This document shows, piece after piece, positions 10,831 to 23,485 of a stretch of 64,000 nt of DNA. The stretch covers positions 28,905,707 to 28,969,706 of the forward strand of contig OZ029914.1 of the NCBI GenBank assembly GCA_964023275.1, written 5' to 3'. Source of the stretch: Norana najaformis (lineage: Eukaryota; Annelida; Clitellata; Crassiclitellata; Hormogastridae). Numbering within the stretch: position 1 is the first letter of the stretch; each line of letters opens with the position of its first letter. The notes beneath the pieces were generated by a model. The model had not been told where the DNA came from and did no database searches. It saw only the letters and a program-made list of their open reading frames with translations. The translations under genes were made by a program, and so were the position numbers.

Positions 10831-12327
10831 TGTGTATGTATATAATATACTAATAAATTATGGATTATTTGAGCAGAAGCAAGTGACAATATCTATGTAG
10901 ACAGTTTAGAATCCGGTATCTAGCTTTAACACGTATGGTCAACAAAAAAGCGATAGATAACCCACAATCTTACATAGGTGACAAGACAAAAATTGGAAAA
11001 AATGTGGAAAACTTTCTTAATAATTTAATCTGATGTAGGAGTGCATGAAGTTCCAGCAACACGTATATCAGACTGAAACAGCACGGTGCACATGTGTCTG
11101 CGAACAAAGAAAGATCAGCCAAAGTGGCTGACGTTTAACCAATGTTCCCTACTACTACTAACCATCACCCGATGATGGAGAGTTGCAGCCCAATGGAAAT
11201 AGTAGATCAAGCAGTTCGGAAAATTGCTCACTGTGATCAACATCACAGATGATGCGAGAAGAAATACACTGCTACTCCATGATGCCAATGAACAGGTGAC
11301 ATTTTTGACACAATTTCAATTCCTGAACCTGATAAAAATGAATCTGTGACAGATGTAGCCATAAACACGCTGATGTCTTACTTTGCACCGAAAGATTTTC
11401 TTAAATTTGCAGGTTTTAAGTTTCTCCAGGTTAAGCAGACCAAGCGGAAGAATGCTGCATCATGAATAACCCGCCTATGCATGCTATCCACAACCAGCAA
11501 TTTTAGCAATGTTAAAAGAGAGCTTAAAAGCTAATCCAGGGCTGTCAGTCGAATCGTCTATGCCAAAAAGTGCTGAGCTACCCTACTCTCGCTCTGGGCA
11601 TGCTGTTTGAAATGGCTAGAGTAGCCGAATTCGCAGAAGTTCAGGCCTTGGAGATGACAAACAAGCAAACTGCCAATGAGTCAGTAAACCGCCTTAAGAC
11701 AAATAAATCTAAGATGAAGCCAAGTCACCCTCCTAATGCTAATCCTAGAACTCAAAAAGACAGTCAGCCGCAACCGTGGTAAATCGAGCCGCATCCAGGA
11801 GGCCAAGAGAATTGTTCAGCCTTTGCCAAAGACCGCAGTTGCTGAAACAAACAACTCAGAGCAGCGCTCGACGGATGATGAACCAATAGTTTCGGTCCGA
11901 ACATGCAGCAACAATGAGATTCCAGGTCAGATGCCACCTACCATCAGTTCTAGCACACCTCCAGAAGAACTCTACCCAGGACCACAACCGAGAATATCTG
12001 GCCACGCAATGAAGTCCATCCACGATGGATGAATAACTACATCCAGGCATAATAATCCGTTAGGCTATTTTTGCTCTATATGGCTGTCTACCCACATACA
12101 AGATATATACTCTGGTTACAAGATAGGACTTGCTTAGCTCAGACATAGTAGCCAAAAGGGAAGGGATGTAGTAGTGTGACACAAATAATTAATTTATGCT
12201 TATAATCAAGCACCCATGGAGCAGAAGCAGAAGTGACAATATCCATGTACAGACAGTTTAGAATCGAGTATTTAGTTTTAGCATGCATGGTCAGTAACAA
12301 AAGTGATTAAAAAGCCACAATCTTACA
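10831..12327 (+). mobile_element. Degraded Ty3/Gypsy-like LTR retrotransposon, internally deleted
   Basis: Diverged direct repeats at about 10831-10974 and 12167-12327 share GAGCAGAAG, AGACAGTTTAGAATC and CCACAATCTTACA and are taken as LTRs. The right one follows a purine-rich tract (AAAAGGGAAGGGA, 12154-12166). After the left one, AGGTGACAAGAC resembles the primer-binding region of mag-type elements. Inside, frames with stops resemble a gag matrix/capsid (about 11150-11700). Further on is a Pro/Ser-rich end (TISSSTPPEELYPGPQPR, about 11940-11990) typical of a pol C-terminus. Protease, RT and most of integrase are missing. The element lies in DDR intron 3. Confidence 0.65.
11150..12032 (+). 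pseudogene. Broken gag / pol-tail reading frames of the LTR element
   Basis: From about 11300 the plus strand encodes a capsid-like stretch (VTDVAINTLMSYFAPK, KFLQVKQ) with a stop near 11465. It then continues in other frames to 11782, and an overlapping frame runs 11736-12032. Stops and frameshifts show it is dead. Assignment rests on resemblance to Gypsy gag proteins and on the flanking LTRs. No RT or integrase motif is visible. Confidence 0.55.
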
Positions 12328-12380
12328 CTGGTATACATAATGTATAACTATTTTAAATAAGTTAAGACATTAAACCATAC

Positions 12381-12522
12381 CTGTCCATTTCCAAATCGCC
12401 CCTGGGTTTCGACCAGGGTAATAACCTTAAGTTCGCCGAGGTCAATTTCCAGCCATTCGTAAACGTCTTTGCTGACCTGTGGTCGTGGACACCAAGCTCC
12501 TCCGTGTTTTTCAGTTCTTATT
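12381..12522 (-). CDS. DDR: DDR coding exon 3: discoidin domain core
   Basis: The acceptor is TTGTTGACTGCAG|AATAAG and the donor is GGACAG|GTATGG, giving 142 nt. The first base completes R69, and 47 codons follow (70-116), ending in phase 0. Hallmarks are GGAWCP (C80), WLEIDLGEL and ITLVETQGRFG, the conserved strands of F5/8-type C domains in DDRs. R111 in TQGR corresponds to collagen-contact Arg105 of human DDR2. The aspartate before GAWCP in vertebrates (Asp69) is Gly here. The 3' LTR of a degraded retrotransposon ends about 52 bp downstream of the donor, so this 5' splice site sits almost at a transposon edge. Confidence 0.95.
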
Positions 12523-15500
12523 CTGCAGTCAACAATTGTTCAGCAAATGTCTTATGCCCAGTATATAATAACTGTTTGCACATACTGATATTTGCACATA
12601 CTGATATTTTCACATACTGAGGTTGTTGCAGTCTGTTTGCACATACTGATGCAACTGCTATGACTCATGGGTAATGCTTGCTTATGTGGCTGAATGGTTG
12701 CTGAGGTTGCAGTCTTTCAAGCTATGGAAGCGTAATCGATGCCAACTTAGAGCAGACATGATAAGCACCATGTTGCACCATTTGCACAAAAAACAATTAG
12801 CATTTCACAGATGCTGAGAAATCACAAAATTTCAGTCAGAACCGGGCCTTCAGAATTTGCCAAGGACTCATCTGGCACGGGCAAAAAAGTACTGCCGCTT
12901 TACAAGACCATCTCACTTCCTCGTATGAGAATCTTATACACTTCTCTTTCATTAGTCAGTTATCAAGTGCCCTACTCATATAAATTGATCAAGTGCCGAG
13001 GCAGTTTTGCCAATATATCGACCCAACCCTTCAAATGTTTTGATCGAGTGGCCCTCAGGAAAATGTTTCTTCTCGCAGTTTGGTTCTGAAAGCTTTCAGC
13101 ACCAACAGCCCAAGGCACCACCACGTTCCTTCTGCACTGAGCAGAGTTTACACTGCTCAGTTCCAAGAAAGGTTCTTCATCACTCCTTCGTGTTTCCTAC
13201 CATTCTGTCTCTCATCATCACTGCAGCAATCTGTCATTTCGACAATTTTTTGCCATTACTGCGTAAAATTGTGACTTGCATCTTTTGGATGGCGTTGAAT
13301 GAAATGGGTCCCCTTGTGGTCAAAATGCTGCATAATGCATCAACATCAGAATTATTTGTTTTCTTGAACCACAGTATTCCTCCTCCTTTTCCTCCTTCTC
13401 CTACTCCTCCTGCCTGTCTTCTGCCTTCTTCTTTTTCTCCTCCTCTTTCTCCTCCTCTTGTTCATTCTTGCTCTCCTCTTGTTTTTGCTTTGAGATGGGC
13501 CAGAGGAAATGCACTTGTCTGTTTCAAGAAAATATAGGGGAGGTTGCAATGCCAGAGCAGAATGAGCACATGACATCTCTGTGTTCTGTTCACAATCAGA
13601 CTTCAATCTAAATCATCTGCCAGGCATCCCAGCCAGCATACCAGCCTTAGGCCAAGTATATCCAAAAGTTACAAAACTCATGAACGCTGACCCCACATTT
13701 GCCCTATGCAGAAGACTACATCTGCGTAGTGGAGGGTCTATGACGTATGTTCCATGGATACTTTTTCATAGTAATGGCACATGTATATTTACTTAATTCT
13801 GTCTTTGCCCAAGTATACTCAGGCACACGGAAACGGACATATGCTGATATCTATGTATTCCATTATTTTCAGTATTTATGATCTAGATGGCCCAACATTT
13901 AATTCCATGTTTTGTTAGCTACTGATCCTCTTTTGCTAAAGTTACGAGACTGACCCCATAAATGTGCAAAGTATGTTGTGAATCCTAGACTATGCCAACA
14001 AATAGTAATTGACACTGGATGAACATGGAGCCAACGTTCATGGTTTTTGCAACAGCAGATAAACACAATGGCTTCCTAAATCAAATGGGGACGGAGGTGG
14101 CTGGTTGGCCCTCCTGGATCCACCATTGGTTTACAACATACAATCTTAAAATTAATGCTGCTAAGAGCAGAAACTGGTTTGATCAGAATGCTCACAGACC
14201 CACTGACTAGTCTCAAAGTGCATTCACTGTTGCCTGTTACCAGTTTTCCAAAAGTTTTGACTAATTACTACAAAAAGCCACAATAATGTCTGGCTATAGG
14301 CCACAATGTACGTGCTTTATTTCTAGTCAAATAGCTGTGTTCTGGCTATGTGAGTGTCTGCTGTTTCTAGACTTTAGTTTCAAGAATGTAGACCTTTCTT
14401 CAATTTCTGATCACTGTGGCTCCAATTTTGGAGCGCCGCTGACAGATACATGTGTGCATCATGACTTTGACTGAAGTATAGATCACTGGAAGAGATCACA
14501 CTATCAGTAGTCTTACAAATGTCTACAGCATAAGTCAACTGTGGGATGTTGTAAACATGGAGCAACGGGAAGGGCAAGCCTCCATTCAGACACCAATCAT
14601 AAAATTGCAAACTATCGGCAAAAATATTAACGACGATGGACTGCAGGAACGAGGTACAAATCAAAACTAGGTAAGATCAAAGCTGTTGCATGTGCCTGGA
14701 TCATGCTACACCAAGTCCAATTTTTATTGAGCCCAATAACTTACCTCTGATGTTCAGCAAAAAATCAGCAGTTTATTGCATTCAATAAGATAATCATTGG
14801 GGGCCCATACACTGCTTACTTACAGACAACTTAATTTACCAAATTGCTTGACATGCAGGCATCAGTCTGACATGTTGTCAGTTGAAACACAATTTATTAC
14901 AAATCAAAACTGCAAGCCCTCTGCTGTTTGTAGATGATTCTGTATGTTGCTTTGCGTTGGAAAAATTCTATCTGACACAATGAATTCACAAAATTTGCAA
15001 TTTTGAAAAATCTATACAAGCAATCTGACAGAAAGCAATGTAATACGACATTTATTCAGAGCCTGCCTGCAGCAGCAATGTTAAAAAATCTCTATAGAGG
15101 CAAATCGCACAGGCAGACTCTGCAGCTTCATCTATCAAAACAATAAATTGACGATATTAAAAGCGTGAAAACAGAAAAAATGCAAAGAAGTGAAATAAAT
15201 GCAGAAAAAGTTTAGGACAGAACAGAAACATAAATAGTAGATCAAACTGTATTCAAGGCATGAAATGTAAAGTCTGGTCTTCCTAGTTGACGGATTTTTT
15301 AGGCTGGGGCTCAACCTCTCAACTAGTCAACCAAAATACCAACAAGCATCAATACAGTCAAAATTATTATAACAATAATAATAATTATTATTATTATTAA
15401 TCAGATATGCATGTATATATTTATTAATTCGTCTTAAAAGAACATGTACCTGGAAACAAATACATCTTAATTGTTTGCACAATGAACTAAGAGAAGAAGA

Positions 15501-15678
15501 AGAGTGTCACAAAGACAACTGCAATGATGTGGGCCAGCGTGTGAAAAGGCATGGAATCCACTTAATGGAAATCTGTGAGCAGACTTCCTGCGTCCCACTG
15601 TTACCTAACCGAGTTCAAAAGCCCTACCCAGACTTAAACTGCAAACTCGTTCTATATAAATCCGTGACAAAGACTAAC
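12523..15678. other. DDR intron 2
   Basis: Contains short repeats of TTTGCACATACTGATA (12576-12660), a pyrimidine-rich CTCCTC microsatellite (13378-13490) and an AT-rich (TAATAA)n run near 15368-15400. ORFs across the CT-rich run are low-complexity artefacts. No gene is recognised. Confidence 0.6.
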
Positions 15679-15784
15679 CGAGCGTTCAGAGGTCCCACGC
15701 TTTTTTGGTCATATGAAGAGCTGGCTGTGATGGCTGAGTCTGGAATGTCACCTGAATTCATGCCGAGGTCTTGACGGCAGGTGG
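15679..15784 (-). CDS. DDR: DDR coding exon 2: start of discoidin domain
   Basis: The acceptor is TTGTTTCATTTCAG at 15785 and the donor is CTCG|GTTAGT, giving 106 nt. It encodes residues 34-68 plus two bases of R69. It matches the first strands of the DDR discoidin domain: TCRQDLGMNSGDIPDSAITA parallels the human DDR2 segment around CRYPLGMSGGQIPDEDITA. The Cys (C36) equals the first discoidin cysteine. The first collagen-contact loop follows (SSSYDQKSVG), where vertebrate DDRs have Trp (W52 in DDR2) and this protein has Tyr58. The product is extracellular. A perfect (AC)6(AT)4(GT)6 palindrome lies about 200 bp upstream in intron 1. Confidence 0.93.
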
Positions 15785-15990
15785 CTGAAATGAAACAACT
15801 AGTGCTCACCTCAACGTATTATCACAGTCTAATGTGTTGCTCAATTTACAACAAGTAACTCACAGAAAAAACCTCTTTGGAACTTGTGGTACAACAGCCC
15901 TGCAAAGCTAGGCGAGTATCAGCTCCTTTAAAGTTGCTTGCTTTCAGGTCTGCTAGGCTGCCATCAAGGCCGTGCTTTAGATAAATGTTA

Positions 15991-16022
15991 ACACACACAC
16001 ACATATATATGTGTGTGTGTGT
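15991..16022. repeat. Perfect 32-bp palindrome (AC)6(AT)4(GT)6
   Basis: A compound microsatellite that equals its own reverse complement, so it could extrude as a cruciform. It lies about 210 bp upstream of DDR exon 2. Confidence 0.9.
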
Positions 16023-17130
16023 GACAACTTCTACAAAGCAACAATCGACTGCCGCTTCTAGCGAAACTGTAGCAAAAAGCCATAACCCACTGAAAAAATC
16101 CAATAGGTCAGAGGAACCAAAGTCAGGTTATGGTGTTGTCTGTGAGCATGCAAGTCAAACAGTCGAGTCTTAAGTTTAGACCTGAATAACATTAAAGAAC
16201 TGAGAGACGGCTCAGAACTCGGCAGTGAATTCAAAAGCTTCACGCCAGCCACCGAGAATGCTTGGCATACCCATGTTACAAAGATTCAACACTGTAAAAA
16301 TGAAAGGTTTTCTCATGAGGTGGAAAGTTCCACACATATGAATGTACTTACTAGTTAGTATGTACATTATGTATGTGCCTGCATGCCAGATTGAATTTTT
16401 GCACATACTTCAGCTGCATATACTTACTGATTTAGTTACTTACTAATGCAATTACTTGCTTAGGGATTTACAGAGGCAGTCATATCAAAGACGATGGTCT
16501 ACGAGGTTGCGCACAGTTAAGAAATGCATCCATACCAATTTCACAAAATGGGCCTGAAATTAGAGCCCAGTAGAGGTGAAAAGCGAACACATATTAGCCA
16601 CTTGGCTGCTGTAAAAATGGTGTAGCATTCCATGTTTGCAATTATGGACCATTCCACCACCTGCAGTTGGTGGTTTTGTTCCATCCTATCAAATGGTGGA
16701 AACTCAAAGACAAATATTGGTGGATCAGTGATCAGCATAATTGGTGGAATTTTCCATGGATTTTGTCACAGTGTAGTGAAAGGCACAACAAGAGTCAATT
16801 ACAATATTTGTTGATAAGAAAGTTAAGCAAGGAGCCTTTAGGTCAGCTGATTTTAAATGACCACGAAATTTAAAAAAATGGATTCTTTGCCCAAGGGGCA
16901 GCCAGTGTAAAGCATACAATATAGGGATAATATGTTGATTTTTATGGGTCTTTGTCCTAGCTATGGCCAGGGAATTCTAAACCATCTGTACTTTCTGCAA
17001 ATCTCTTTTAGGTGATGCCAAAATGAATTACAGTAATCTAGAAACCAGGACATTTCTTAGTGAAATCAAGACAGTTTGAGGCATGCGATATCTGATTCTA
17101 TGAATATCCTGTATCATAATCATAACTGCA
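16020..17130 (-). mobile_element. L2/CR1-like LINE remnant
   Basis: The minus strand near 16919-16870 encodes ALHWLPLGQRIHF, the LHWLP..RI.FK motif in the C-terminal part of L2/CR1 reverse transcriptases. The plus-strand text (TTTAGACCTGAATAACATTAAAGAACTGA at about 16176, TGAATTACAGTAATCTAGAAACCAGG at about 17022) closely parallels 53090-53130 and 53560-53600. The remnant is heavily mutated and interrupted near 16.6-16.8 kb. Confidence 0.6.
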
Positions 17131-18802
17131 ATCTACTTATTTCTTTAGCGCTCCCAGAAACTATGCCCATTGGAGAAGGCAGGTCAAACTCTGTGGCAAT
17201 AATAGTCAGGTTCGGTTCCAACTCCAGATGCAAAGGTCAGGAGGGTAGACAAGCAGATGGCAACGTATTCCGTATGTTTCCCAACTAATACAGGTCGTGA
17301 ACGAGAGAGGGTCAAATCCAGTGAGGGGCAAATCACAAAGTCTAGGATGCAAAACCTTTTGAGCCCACCCTGCCAACTGCAATCCACATGGTTTGTTTCT
17401 GCAAATAATCCTGTGCATACATAGTAAAGAACTCCAGATTTGGAATAATGATGTTTACATATAAATAAATATTCAATTAATGTTCAACAATATACAGAAT
17501 TTGCTTTTATCTTTGTTGAATCATAAGGTAGGTTTATCAGTTATACCAACACATGATCCTAAATCCATCGTTCATCCCTCCGATTTATTACCATCTACCA
17601 GCACTACACAGCTGTGATCCATGCCAAAAGCTGGTCCTAGAAGCCATACACTGTCTGTCTCTTGAACACTTGAGACACTTACAATACAATACAATACAAC
17701 TTATATTTATAACGCACCTTAATAAAACAATGTCTTACTCAAAGGATGCGTTACAACATAATAATTAGTTATAGTACTGAGAGAATAAATGAGTCTTAAG
17801 TTTTAATTAACACTACAACACCTTAAGTAAGACCAACACAAAAACAATTAACACTTAACATCTCAAGAACCCTGCTTGAACTCCTAAACCCTCACATTCA
17901 GTAACACCACTTAGTCCTCAAACCCTTAAAACCCACCTGTAATTTCTTCCAAGACCGGGACAATGCACTCTGCAAAGCTCCACAGCACCATTGACAAATC
18001 AGTATTAACCTACACAATCTACCACACATAAAGCTGAGCGGATTTCAAGCATCTGACACTCAATCACAATGCAAGTATGCTAGCAATCTGCAACAACCCT
18101 GGATGGCGTCACAGCTGGATGAAGCAGAACAGCAACTCCGGCGGAGGCAAGGCCACGTTCGTTACAGAGAGGGAGCCAGTGAGACATGGCCTATTATATA
18201 TCAGTTTATCGGAACCAGACAGGACTTGGATAAGGTGATCACGGCTCACAAGACAGGCAACTGAACCCGACGGACAAGTCTAATCCTGAGTAACACGAGA
18301 CGAATGCCAGAGGAAACCTAGTCTCATGGATAATGACAGGAGAGGCCACCCACCAAGAAATTCCCATCCAGTTCTTGCAGAGTATTGTAGCATCTATTGC
18401 AATCTTGAACACTGGCCTTTGTAATGTAAGCAATTGTAAATTACGCTTACAAAGGACATCAACAGAGCTTCTCCTTTCTCTCTCTTATTCTTCATATACA
18501 TCATCACCAAAAACAGATAAACTTATTACCCTTAAACAGGATTCTTACCATAACTAAGCAATAAAATAAGTAAATAATGAACAATCATAGTTCTCATGCA
18601 AACATAAATAATATATAAACATACCAAAACATGCATTTGCAAACATAAACAATAATATAAAAATATGTAAACAAAATTAATAAACAACAATGTTGTTACT
18701 GTATTAACAAACAATAAAATAATAACAAAAAAAGAATAAGTCACTGAATAAATCAAATCTAGGCCAATGACAGCAACAACAGGCCATCTTTGGCATGGAA
18801 GT

Positions 18803-18998
18803 GCTTAGTCTTTCCTGCCAACCATCCGGATTTCCTCTGCTCAGTCTTTCCTGCCAACCATCTTTCCTCTGCTCAGTCTTTCCTGCCAACCATCCTTCCT
18901 CTGCTCAGTCTTTCCTGCCAACCATCCTTCCTCTGCTCAGTCTTTCCTGCCAACCATCCTTCCTCTGCTCAGTCTTTCCTGCCAACCATCCTTCCTCT
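18803..18998. repeat. Minisatellite, 32-bp unit, about 6 copies
   Basis: The unit is GCTCAGTCTTTCCTGCCAAC + CATCCTTCCTCT, nearly identical in each copy; the first copies vary (GGATTTCC, TTTCC). Because 32 is not a multiple of 3, all three frames cycle through the same peptides, creating long artefactual ORFs (18790-19164) that should not be called genes. Confidence 0.95.
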
Positions 18999-21900
18999 CT
19001 ACAGAGCACAATCTCAAGCATTCTCCTCAGCCAGTAAAACAACAAGCAAGCCAGAAAGTAGTCAAGAAAATAAATCTGTTTCCATCAGCTGCTCAAATGC
19101 TTCTCATATCTTCCAAAAAATAACACCTACCCATAAAGACAGAAAAATGAAGAAAACAAAATAAATTGGCTGCTGCAAAAGAACTCAATTACATCTCATG
19201 TGAAGCAGAAAGCCTGCATTTCAGCATCTATAAATCTTATCAAGCCTTCCTGAAAGCCTTCGTGTCTTCCCACACAACCCAAAAGAACATAACCTGAGAA
19301 ATAGACAATCACATAAATAAATAGACAAATATACTAATGCTAATGCAAAACTAATTATTTATCAATCCTTTCTTCAATTTAAACTTGTGAAATAAATTAA
19401 TAAGCATTGCATTAGCCAACAGAAAAGAAATAATTTTCATGTCAAATATATTTTGAGACAAAAATTCTGAATTAAAAAATAAGTGCTACCTGGGTAAACA
19501 AAATCAGCGTAACTCTATTACCATGTCAGTAAACGAAGAGATAAATATATGCAAATGCACGTAAGTAGCTTACAGATAAATCTGATTATGAATAATGAAC
19601 TGCAACAAAAATTCATGCCTCAGGAACAGGTACAGACATCATGGCATCCTTTTATGATTTCATCAGTCAGAATCTAAAAAGATTCTTTGATTTAATCCAT
19701 AAATGTGATTTACATGAACTTCTGCTGCCTTGTGGTGCAATGATTCGTTGGCGTTTAAGAACAAACACATTTTGCCAAAACGAAAATCTGCAGTCAATCA
19801 GTTCAATTGAATTTTTCCATTTTGATCTATTGTTTGACCAATTTTGGGTCTATTGTGGGTCTAATGATAGTCCATCTACCATTTTGTGCACTTTCTGAAA
19901 TGTTACATCCTTGGTCATTCCTTTGATCTCGAAGATTTTGTGAAGCAATCAGTCCGGTTTATTTTCAACAAAAGCCATGGCATGAGGGACTGAACCTGAC
20001 AACTAAGCACAAGATTCTAAGTAGTCTTTTGATTGAATTTAGGATCATGATATAGAACAAACGGTTAGCCATGCCATGAAACTGTGAAAGTTCTGAGTTG
20101 TTTGATGTATTTCTATGAAATCCATTTACAACCAATCATTTAGGTTCAGTGGCATTCAATCATGCTTCTGATTTTGATTCAGATCAAAGTTTTGCTTTCA
20201 AACTTGATTTAAGGCAATTTTTAAACTGCTTTTGACTGGATTTTGATCATATGCTTCTAACACAGCCTTTCGACTGATCTTTTTATCTAAACAGTTCAAA
20301 TAATAAAAGTTTGAGTTCTTTGTCACCTTATATACAAAAATTGATAAAATGCTTGATAAAAAGACACAAGGTGATCACTGAGTAACTGCCAAGATGGTTA
20401 TTTCAAGTAAAACAAGCAAATTTTATTCGATTACACGACAGAAAGTGAATGTCTTGGAAAGGAACAAGTCCACAGACCATGTTTTGTTCTGCTAGTTCCC
20501 TCTCCCTGATCCCTGAACCTCATTTATCAGGTTTTATGGCATTTGTCACCCATAACCTAATGTTGGTTCATGTCACATGTCATTTGCACATCATTAATCA
20601 TGTGTTTCCCCATTCCCAATAAGTCATGCCTTTACATTTGTCATGCACCTGTCAGTTGTTAGGATCTTATTCATTTCTCATGTGCTTGCCATTCATTACA
20701 TGCTTGATTTCTTTTACCAGAAGCTAGTGGTGATATTTCTAGTTATCTGACCATTGCTTGCTAACTGATGTTTTGTTCATAATGACGTTTAACATCATTT
20801 CGTTCAGCATAGAGAGCGCCTTGCATTAGTTTCTCTTGAAGCAGCATTATATAAATAACCAATTACAATTACAATTATAAATACAATCTGTCATTATTTC
20901 CCATTTTCATGTACCTGTCATACACCCATGTCACCTGTCATCAGCTTGTCTGTTGTTATACCACTTACCTTCAAGACTGGCTTATCATTTGTAAAATCTT
21001 GTCAGTTTCATGGCAAGCTGTAAGGACAGTAAGAGGGTCAGACTGACATGACCTGACAGAATAACAGGAGTAACTGGCTTATGTATTGACAGCTGCTCTT
21101 GTTAGTCTGTCTTTGGTCATGTAAATATGACCCTTCTCTCATCCTTGGTCAACTCAATCTAGCCTTTTAAAAGTCCATCTACAATTTATAAACTTCGTGT
21201 TGATCGGACTGTCACGAAGTACACTTGATTGGAAATTCTGCACCTGGAGGAAAGTCTTGAGAAGAAGAACAGACAGTTCTCTTAAGCTATAACCCAAGAG
21301 GCAGCCAGAGGTTTTAATGTCAGTGACTTCAGTTTTTTTTAGCTTTTGCACATCGGGAGATGGCCAGTCCTCTTGTAATGTAATGTAATGTATGTAATGT
21401 AATAAGCACTTATATAGCGCTCTTGAAGTACCTCTCAAACCGCTGATGACACGGCTATCCTACCGATCTAAACAAGTGCGTTTTCAAGTTAACAGAGAAT
21501 GTACACTGAGTTAAACTAAGTGTTCTTCTTCACTGTCTGATCTTCCCATCAACAGTGAAAGGCCAGTGTACTTATTTTATAGCTGAATATCTTAAAAGGA
21601 GTAGAAATTCTCTCTTTCCTAAGGGCACCCATACCCTTGCAGCACCTGGATATTGGATATTGAATTTCAGCCACAGACCTAGGCAGAAAAACTTCTCACC
21701 AACCTCACAATCTCTGGACTAAAAACCCAATCCAAATCTTATAATTTCTAACATAAAGCATGCTTGGTCTACTTAGTAATCATGTTTCTATTAGATTACA
21801 AGGAAATTAATTATCTAAATAAACAACTGGATTATAATAAGCAAAAGAATTAGAATAAAAAAACACTATATAGAGAATTACGTGCGGTACTTACGCATAT

Positions 21901-22546
21901 CTTTTCATTTGAACACCAACAGGAACATGAAACAAAAATAACAATATCTACGTCATTTGCTGTTCACATAAAATAGACCAATCAAATACACAAAATTCCT
22001 TGATATGCTTAATTATATATAGAGAACATTAGGTAAGATACAAAGGTGATGAAAGATGAAGACATTTGACAGAAATACGAAGAGGAGATGGAGAGCAACA
22101 TAGGCCTACATACCAGTGATCAAGACAACATAGAATATATATATATATATATATATATGGACAAACATACAAAAAGGAATACGAACAGGATCCAATAAAA
22201 TAGTCAGACTATGTTGCAAGAAACCTCAAGACCAGATCTTATGTCAGACTAAGTGCTAGAACTGGTGGAAGAAAGAAAAACACAGCCAAATAATAAACAG
22301 ACCAGAAAAAACTTAACTGGCTTACTTGAGAAATCACAAGGAAACTACAAAGAGACAAAAACGACTGGATGGAACAACTATACAGAGAAGCAGAAGCTTT
22401 CAAGACATCCAGAATGCACAAAGTCGACAGAAAGACAAAAACTACTTAATGGAAAATTCGAACTCAAAGTAGCATCAATCAGAGATAGTGAAGTACACTG
22501 TAAAAATAAACAGTAGTCTCTTGGTGGACAATTAAATCCATTGGTG

Positions 22547-22768
22547 GAATGGCTGCGGTCTTGTCTTGAACTGTCCCCGGAATGGTTGTGGTTTTGTCTT
22601 GTCTTGAACTGTCCTCGGAATGGCTGTGGTCTTGTCTTGTCTTGAACTGTCCTCGGAATGGCTGTGGTCTTGTCTTGTCTTGAACTGTCCTCGGAATGGC
22701 TGTGGTCTTGTCTTGTCTTGAACTGTCCTCGGAATGGCTGTGGTCTTGTCTTGTCTTGAACTGTCCTC
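22547..22768. repeat. Minisatellite, 38-bp unit, about 6 copies
   Basis: The unit is GGAATGGCTGTGGTCTTGTC + TTGTCTTGAACTGTCCTC. The last four copies are essentially identical and the first is shortened to about 32 bp. The minus-strand ORFs across it, with KTRQDHSHSEDSSRQD-like repeats, are artefacts of the array. Confidence 0.95.
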
Positions 22769-23485
22769 GAGCCATGGCTTGGGTAGGGGTAGAGAAAATC
22801 CACCAATGTATAGTCTGGGGTGATGAGTTGTGATTAATTGTAATAAAATTTGGAATTTCCCACAAACACCGCCAAATTCAGTGGATAAATTTGTGTCTTG
22901 TGGAATAAACTGTTGATGATGTTATTGAAAATATATTAAGTAATAATTGGAAAGACTTCTGATGCCAAGCGACAACCTATCAGAAAATAAACGATAGGAC
23001 GCCTGATCATCTTTTTCTGAACATTAAGAGCTTTGCCCTATTTTGTGAGGTGTGATCATGCTTCACACGAGTGTGTCTAAGCTCTGTTGAACGTTATATT
23101 GCACCCATATAAATTATCTCTTAAATTAAGTAAGTAAGCAAATAAGCAAGAAAGTAAGTGTAGCTGAAGCTGTGAAAAAATTATATCTGGCTGATTATAG
23201 TGTCAAATAATGACCTTAAACTCTGGTGAAACCTCGCAAATAGCATAACAAAGTACTTTCTTTTCACTTGGCCAGAGAGAGGTCAGGGACAGAGATAGAG
23301 ACAAGGGTCGGGTGAAGACAAAGGCAGGTGAAGACAAAGGCAGATGTTAATCTGTATACAGACGTCTGCAAGACAAATCAAATTTTTGTGCATGCTTCAG
23401 CTGCATGTACTTGCTTACTTATTTACTTACTAATGCTGTTAGTTGCTTAGGGAATTAAGGTGGCATTCTTATTGAATATGATGGC

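Larger units (their letters stand above)
17131..23485. other. Intron 1 segment with mini- and microsatellites
   Basis: No gene is recognised. It holds a dispersed repeat at about 17330-17450 that recurs at 29690-29815 (TTTCTGCAAATAATCC core), two minisatellites (listed separately), an (ATGTA)n run at 21377-21405, a tail-type repeat at 21405-21470 and (TA)n at 22137-22158. Confidence 0.6.

Noticed and set aside
18790-19164. 124-codon plus-strand ORF with repeated FPANHPSSAQSF peptides
   Set aside because: It is entirely the 32-bp minisatellite read in cycling frames; the same peptides appear in an overlapping frame.
22378-22865. Two long minus-strand ORFs with KTRQDHSHSEDSSRQ repeats
   Set aside because: Both are frames of the 38-bp minisatellite; no conserved domain or splice context.
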